Of a stretch of 64,000 nucleotides of DNA, positions 60,362 to 64,000 are shown piece after piece. Each line of letters starts with the position of its first letter. Position 1 is the stretch's first letter. Both the position numbers and the translations under genes were made by a program. The stretch comes from Dickeya zeae NCPPB 2538. Its GTDB lineage: Bacteria > Pseudomonadota > Gammaproteobacteria > Enterobacterales > Enterobacteriaceae. A model generated the notes under the pieces. The model had not been told where the DNA came from, searched no databases, and saw only the letters and a list, made by a program, of their open reading frames with translations. The stretch spans positions 607,090 to 671,089 of the forward strand of contig NZ_CM001977.1 of assembly GCF_000406165.1 (NCBI RefSeq), in the 5' to 3' direction.

Positions 60362-62239
60362 ATGGCAGAGTTTGAAACCTCTTTTGCTAGCTTGGGGCTG
60401 TCTGCTCCTATTCTGAATGCACTGTCTGAGATGGGGTATGAAAAACCGTCCCCGATTCAGGCGGAATGTATTCCTCATCTGCTCAACGGGCGCGACGTAC
60501 TGGGTATGGCGCAGACCGGGAGCGGCAAGACCGCGGCATTTTCCCTGCCGCTGCTGAACAATATCAAGGCTGATCTGAAAGCACCGCAGTTGCTGGTGCT
60601 GGCACCGACCCGTGAACTGGCGGTGCAGGTTGCAGAAGCCTGTAACGAATTTTCCAAACACATGCAGGGCGTCAATGTGGTCGCACTGTATGGTGGCCAG
60701 CGTTATGACGTGCAGTTGCGTGCGTTGCGTCAGGGGCCGCAGGTGGTTGTCGGTACGCCGGGACGTCTGCTGGATCACCTGAAACGCGGTACGCTGGACC
60801 TGTCCAACCTGAGTGGTTTGGTGCTGGACGAAGCCGACGAAATGCTGCGCATGGGCTTCATCGAAGATGTAGAAAACATCATGGCGCAGATCCCGGCTGA
60901 GCATCAGACGGCGTTGTTCTCCGCTACTATGCCGGAAGCGATTCGCCGTATTACTCGTCGCTTTATGAATGATCCGCAGGAAGTGCGTATTCAGTCCAGC
61001 GTGACCACGCGTCCGGATATCAGCCAGAGCTACTGGACGGTATATGGCATGCGTAAAAACGAAGCGCTGATCCGTTTCCTGGAAGCCGAAGACTTTGATG
61101 CCGCGATCATTTTCGTGCGTACCAAAAACGCTACGCTGGAAGTGGCCGAAGCGCTGGAGCGCAGTGGCTATAACAGCGCCGCGCTGAACGGTGACATGAA
61201 TCAGGCGCTGCGTGAGCAAACGCTGGAGCGTCTGAAAGACGGTCGTCTGGATATCCTGATTGCGACTGACGTTGCTGCACGTGGTCTGGATGTTGATCGT
61301 ATCAGCCTGGTGGTGAACTACGATATCCCGATGGATTCCGAATCCTACGTACACCGTATCGGCCGTACTGGCCGTGCCGGTCGTGCTGGTCGTGCGCTGT
61401 TGTTCGTGGAAAACCGCGAGCGTCGCCTGCTGCGTAATATCGAACGCATCATGAAGCTGACGATCCCGGAAGTTGAATTGCCGAACGCCGAACTGCTTGG
61501 TCAGCGCCGTCTGGCGAAATTCGCCGCCAAAGTGCAGCAGCAACTGGAAAGCAGCGATCTGGACATGTACCGTGCGCTGCTTGGCAAACTGCAACCGCAG
61601 GAAGAGCTGGATATCGAAACACTGGCCGCCGCACTGTTGAAGATGGCGCAGGGTGAACGTCCGCTGATTCTGCCGCCGGATCCGGTGGTTGAGCGCCGTC
61701 CGCGTCGCGAATTCCGCGATCGTGATGAGCGTTTCGAACGCCGTGGTGAGCGCAACGATCGTGCTCCGCGTGGTGATGAACGCCCGGCTCGTCGTGAACG
61801 TCGTGACGTCGGTGAAATGGATCTGTACCGGATCGAAGTGGGCCGTGACGATGGCGTAGAAGTACGTCATATCGTAGGCGCGATTGCTAACGAAGGCGAT
61901 ATCAGCAGCCGTTACATCGGTAACATCAAACTGTTTGCTTCGCACTCCACTATCGAGCTGCCGAAAGGTATGCCGGGAGACCTGCTGTCGCACTTTACCC
62001 GTACGCGTATTCTGAACAAGCCGATGAATATGCAACTGATGGGTGAGGCTCAGCCGCATGAACGCCGTGAGCGCCGTGATGGTGGTGAGCGTGGCGAACG
62101 TGGTGCCCGTGGATTTGGCGATCGTACCGGTGGCGGTCGTGGCCGTCCGTTTAACGGTGAACGTCGTGAAGGCGGCGAGCGTCGTGGTAACGGTAACCGC
62201 GATAGTCAGCGTGCACCGCGTCGTTTCAACGATGCCTGA
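60362..62239 (+). CDS. deaD: DEAD-box RNA helicase DeaD (CsdA)
   Basis: Cold-shock RNA helicase for 50S assembly and mRNA decay. The 625-residue protein has motif Q region, AQTGSGKTAAF (motif I), PTRELAVQV (Ia), VLDEADEML (II), SAT (III), and HRIGRTGRAGRAGRALLF (VI). An RNA-binding DbpA-like domain and a long Arg/Gly/Glu-rich tail (RRERRDGGERGERGARG) follow. The tail's repetitive GC-rich sequence creates long antisense frames that I do not consider genes. Confidence 0.98.
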   Translation: MAEFETSFASLGLSAPILNALSEMGYEKPSPIQAECIPHLLNGRDVLGMAQTGSGKTAAFSLPLLNNIKADLKAPQLLVLAPTRELAVQVAEACNEFSKHMQGVNVVALYGGQRYDVQLRALRQGPQVVVGTPGRLLDHLKRGTLDLSNLSGLVLDEADEMLRMGFIEDVENIMAQIPAEHQTALFSATMPEAIRRITRRFMNDPQEVRIQSSVTTRPDISQSYWTVYGMRKNEALIRFLEAEDFDAAIIFVRTKNATLEVAEALERSGYNSAALNGDMNQALREQTLERLKDGRLDILIATDVAARGLDVDRISLVVNYDIPMDSESYVHRIGRTGRAGRAGRALLFVENRERRLLRNIERIMKLTIPEVELPNAELLGQRRLAKFAAKVQQQLESSDLDMYRALLGKLQPQEELDIETLAAALLKMAQGERPLILPPDPVVERRPRREFRDRDERFERRGERNDRAPRGDERPARRERRDVGEMDLYRIEVGRDDGVEVRHIVGAIANEGDISSRYIGNIKLFASHSTIELPKGMPGDLLSHFTRTRILNKPMNMQLMGEAQPHERRERRDGGERGERGARGFGDRTGGGRGRPFNGERREGGERRGNGNRDSQRAPRRFNDA

Positions 62240-62276
62240 TAATATCCGTTGCTGATAACCTCAGTGATTGATGTGA

Positions 62277-62303
62277 AAAACCAGCCTTCGGGCTGGTTTT
62301 TTT
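62277..62303. terminator. Bidirectional terminator deaD/yhbW
   Basis: AAAACCAGCC-TTCG-GGCTGGTTTT with A and T tracts on both sides, between the convergent deaD and yhbW. Confidence 0.92.
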
Positions 62304-62321
62304 ATGGCATCAATCTGACGG

Positions 62322-63341
62322 TTACTGGATGCGTGCTTCCCGCACCATATCCGGTTGCAGTTGCGCGACCAGCTCAAAGGAGCGCAGCCGTGCCTGATGA
62401 TCGAAGATTTGGCCGTTGATCATCAGCTCGTCCGCCTGGGTTTCCCGCAGCAAGGTTTGCAGGCCGCGACGCACTTTAGCGGTATCACCCACGATAGCCA
62501 GCCGCAATGTCTGCTCAACAGCAAATTGCTCGGCAGCGGACCAGTGTGTTTCCATCGACGCTACCGGTGCGGGCAGCGGTCCCGGCGTACCACGCCGCAG
62601 GTTGATAAACTGCTGCTGTAATGACGTAAACAGGAAACGGGCGTCACGGTCGCTATCGGCGGCGACAACATTCACGCACACCATCGCGTACGGTTTTTCC
62701 AGTTGGGCCGAAGGGCGGAAAGTGTCACGATAAAGCTGCAAGGCCTGTAACAGCATATCCGGTGCAAAATGGGCGGCGAAGGCAAACGGTAACCCCATTG
62801 AGGCCGCTAACTGGGCGCTGTACAGGCTGGAACCTAATAGCCAGATGGGAATGTTCAGCCCTTGTCCCGGTACTGCCTGCACGGGTTGGCCCGGATGAGC
62901 TGGGGCGAAGTAGCGTTGAAGTTCCTGCACGTCGTGGGGAAAATCATCAATGTCGGCATTCAGGTGGCGGCGTAACGCCTGCATGGTGCGGTGATCGGTA
63001 CCCGGTGCACGCCCCAGACCGAGTTCAATACGGCCAGGATAGAGCGATTCGAGCGTGCCGAACTGTTCGGCTATCACCAGCGGTGCATGATTGGGCAGCA
63101 TCACACCACCGGAACCCAGCCGGATGTGCTGTGTTCCTGCGGCAAGGTAACCGATCAACACCGAGGTGGCCGCGCTGGCGATACCGGTCATGTTGTGGTG
63201 TTCCGCCAGCCAATAGCGCTGATACCCCCACTTTTCCGCATGTTGCGCCAAATCCAGAGAATGGTGGAACGCATCACGGGCGGTATTGCCCTGCGGGATG
63301 GGAGCCAGATCGAGTAGCGAGAAAGGAACGGTAGCGGTCAT
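62322..63341 (-). CDS. yhbW: Luciferase-like monooxygenase YhbW
   Basis: A flavin-dependent luciferase-family protein of 339 residues; substrate unknown. It starts MTATVPFSLLDLAPIPQGNT and has the family core YWLAEHHNMTGIASAATSV and SGGVMLPNHAPLVIAEQFGT, with GLGRAPGTDHRT further on. The ATG at 63341 is preferred; the frame extends three codons further. Lies between deaD and ubiV, as in E. coli. Confidence 0.93.
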   Translation of the reverse strand: MTATVPFSLLDLAPIPQGNTARDAFHHSLDLAQHAEKWGYQRYWLAEHHNMTGIASAATSVLIGYLAAGTQHIRLGSGGVMLPNHAPLVIAEQFGTLESLYPGRIELGLGRAPGTDHRTMQALRRHLNADIDDFPHDVQELQRYFAPAHPGQPVQAVPGQGLNIPIWLLGSSLYSAQLAASMGLPFAFAAHFAPDMLLQALQLYRDTFRPSAQLEKPYAMVCVNVVAADSDRDARFLFTSLQQQFINLRRGTPGPLPAPVASMETHWSAAEQFAVEQTLRLAIVGDTAKVRRGLQTLLRETQADELMINGQIFDHQARLRSFELVAQLQPDMVREARIQ

Positions 63342-63459
63342 AAGCGTCACTCGTCAGGTTGAGGGGCTGACGCATCAGCCCAAATAAACACAGATAAGAT
63401 GTTACGCTATCTTAACAAATGGCAACGGACGATGCGTGCGCATCGCCTTGACATTGGTG

Positions 63460-64000
63460 TTAACTGACCAGTTCCAGTCCGGCGACGCGTCGCCAGTAGC
63501 CGTTGCAATCCTGCTGATTTTCCAGCGTCAGCGGTTGTTCACCGTGCTGGTTAGCGCGGAAACGGTCGATAATCGCCAGTGTGTCCAGCCCTTGAGGTGA
63601 CAGACGCACGATATCCACCAGCCCTTCCATAGAAGCCAGATCGTTACCGAGGTTATAGCAGTAGCCGCTCTGCGTCTGGATGCCGTTAAGTACGAATACC
63701 TGTTGATTTTCCTGCGACAACATCTGGCGTCCTTGTGGATACTGGATGCAGCAAGTTTCGCATTCGTCTTTGGGGCGGTTTTCCGAACGGGCGGTAAAAC
63801 AGCGGGCGGAATAGGCCAGCGGCAGATGGCCGTAACTCATCACCTCGACTTCAAACTGATGGCGAAAACCCAGCTCGTCACATTGATTGAGCAGGTTTTG
63901 CAGCCAGTCACGCGACAGCTCGACCGGCATGCACCAGCGCATCATGCCTTGTTTGTGCAGCAACCGCAGAGTGTAAGCGTTATAACAGTTCAGTGCATGA
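63460..64000 (-). CDS. ubiV: Ubiquinone biosynthesis protein UbiV, C-terminal part (cut by window edge)
   Basis: U32 peptidase-like protein that with UbiU hydroxylates ubiquinone precursors without oxygen. The open frame runs to the window end with no stop (upstream residues HALNCYNAYTLRLLHKQG). The visible 180 codons include MRWCMPVELSRDWLQNLL, EVMSYGHLPLAYSARCFTAR and the cysteine cluster ECETCCIQYPQG that binds the 4Fe-4S cluster. A TTG at 63963 could be misread as a start but the frame continues beyond it. ubiU should follow outside the window. Confidence 0.92.
   Translation of the reverse strand, partial: HALNCYNAYTLRLLHKQGMMRWCMPVELSRDWLQNLLNQCDELGFRHQFEVEVMSYGHLPLAYSARCFTARSENRPKDECETCCIQYPQGRQMLSQENQQVFVLNGIQTQSGYCYNLGNDLASMEGLVDIVRLSPQGLDTLAIIDRFRANQHGEQPLTLENQQDCNGYWRRVAGLELVS

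Noticed and set aside
60320..62059. 579-codon open frame antisense to deaD
   Set aside because: A by-product of the Arg/Glu/Gly-rich GC-biased codons of deaD; no independent support.

Overview
The window looks like the chromosome of a soft-rot enterobacterium, most likely Dickeya (Pectobacterium is the main alternative). The housekeeping genes are close to their E. coli counterparts, the core GC is in the mid-50s, and the left part carries plant-cell-wall functions: galacturonate uptake and catabolism (exuT, uxaCBA) and a family-1 pectin lyase. All protein and RNA identities come from reading the sequence and from memory of the families; no database search was run.

Layout. 1-5.5 kb: exuT (cut by the window edge) diverges from uxaC-uxaB-uxaA, with an ExuR-like box and a CRP-like box in between. 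5.5-9.1 kb: ygjV, alx behind a yybP-ykoY type (manganese/pH) leader, rlmG and a small coiled-coil orphan. 9.1-10.5 kb: a pectin lyase without signal peptide, with a MITE-like element ending 19 bp before its start codon. 10.6-15.7 kb: uhpABC-uhpT, the sugar-phosphate sensing and uptake locus. 16-22.2 kb: a Spy-like chaperone, a lipoprotein ApbE, and a soluble NADH:fumarate reductase type flavoprotein (OYE, FMN_bind and FAD domains) followed by a cytoplasmic ApbE; the large flavoprotein gene is split by a one-base deletion in an A tract. 22.7-24.4 kb: a chemoreceptor. 24.4-27.8 kb: an AT-rich islet at the 3' side of tRNA-Ile2 (ileX) with an IS5-like scrap, two tandem RhiA-like genes and two decayed phage-like reading frames.

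28-64 kb is conserved core: rpoD-dnaG-rpsU (leftward), tsaD, argR, mdh, nlp, two Mu-repressor-like genes, ispB, rplU-rpmA-yhbE-obgE, dacB, greA, yhbY, rlmE-ftsH, folP-glmM, secG-leuU tRNA, metY tRNA-rimP-nusA-infB-rbfA-truB-rpsO-pnp-nlpI-(yrbN)-deaD, yhbW and ubiV (cut by the right edge). These are transcription, translation, cell-envelope and quinone functions in largely the usual enterobacterial order.

Most interesting points: (1) nlp (Ner-like) diverges from two tandem genes whose products resemble the phage Mu immunity repressor, with an array of three near-palindromic 10-mers between them, so the locus looks like a domesticated Mu c/ner switch; (2) the tandem RhiA-like pair in a decayed islet at ileX; (3) the split fumarate reductase next to its presumed flavin transferase; (4) a MITE forming the immediate upstream region of the pectin lyase; (5) a 15-bp x4 tandem repeat through the uhpC stop codon.
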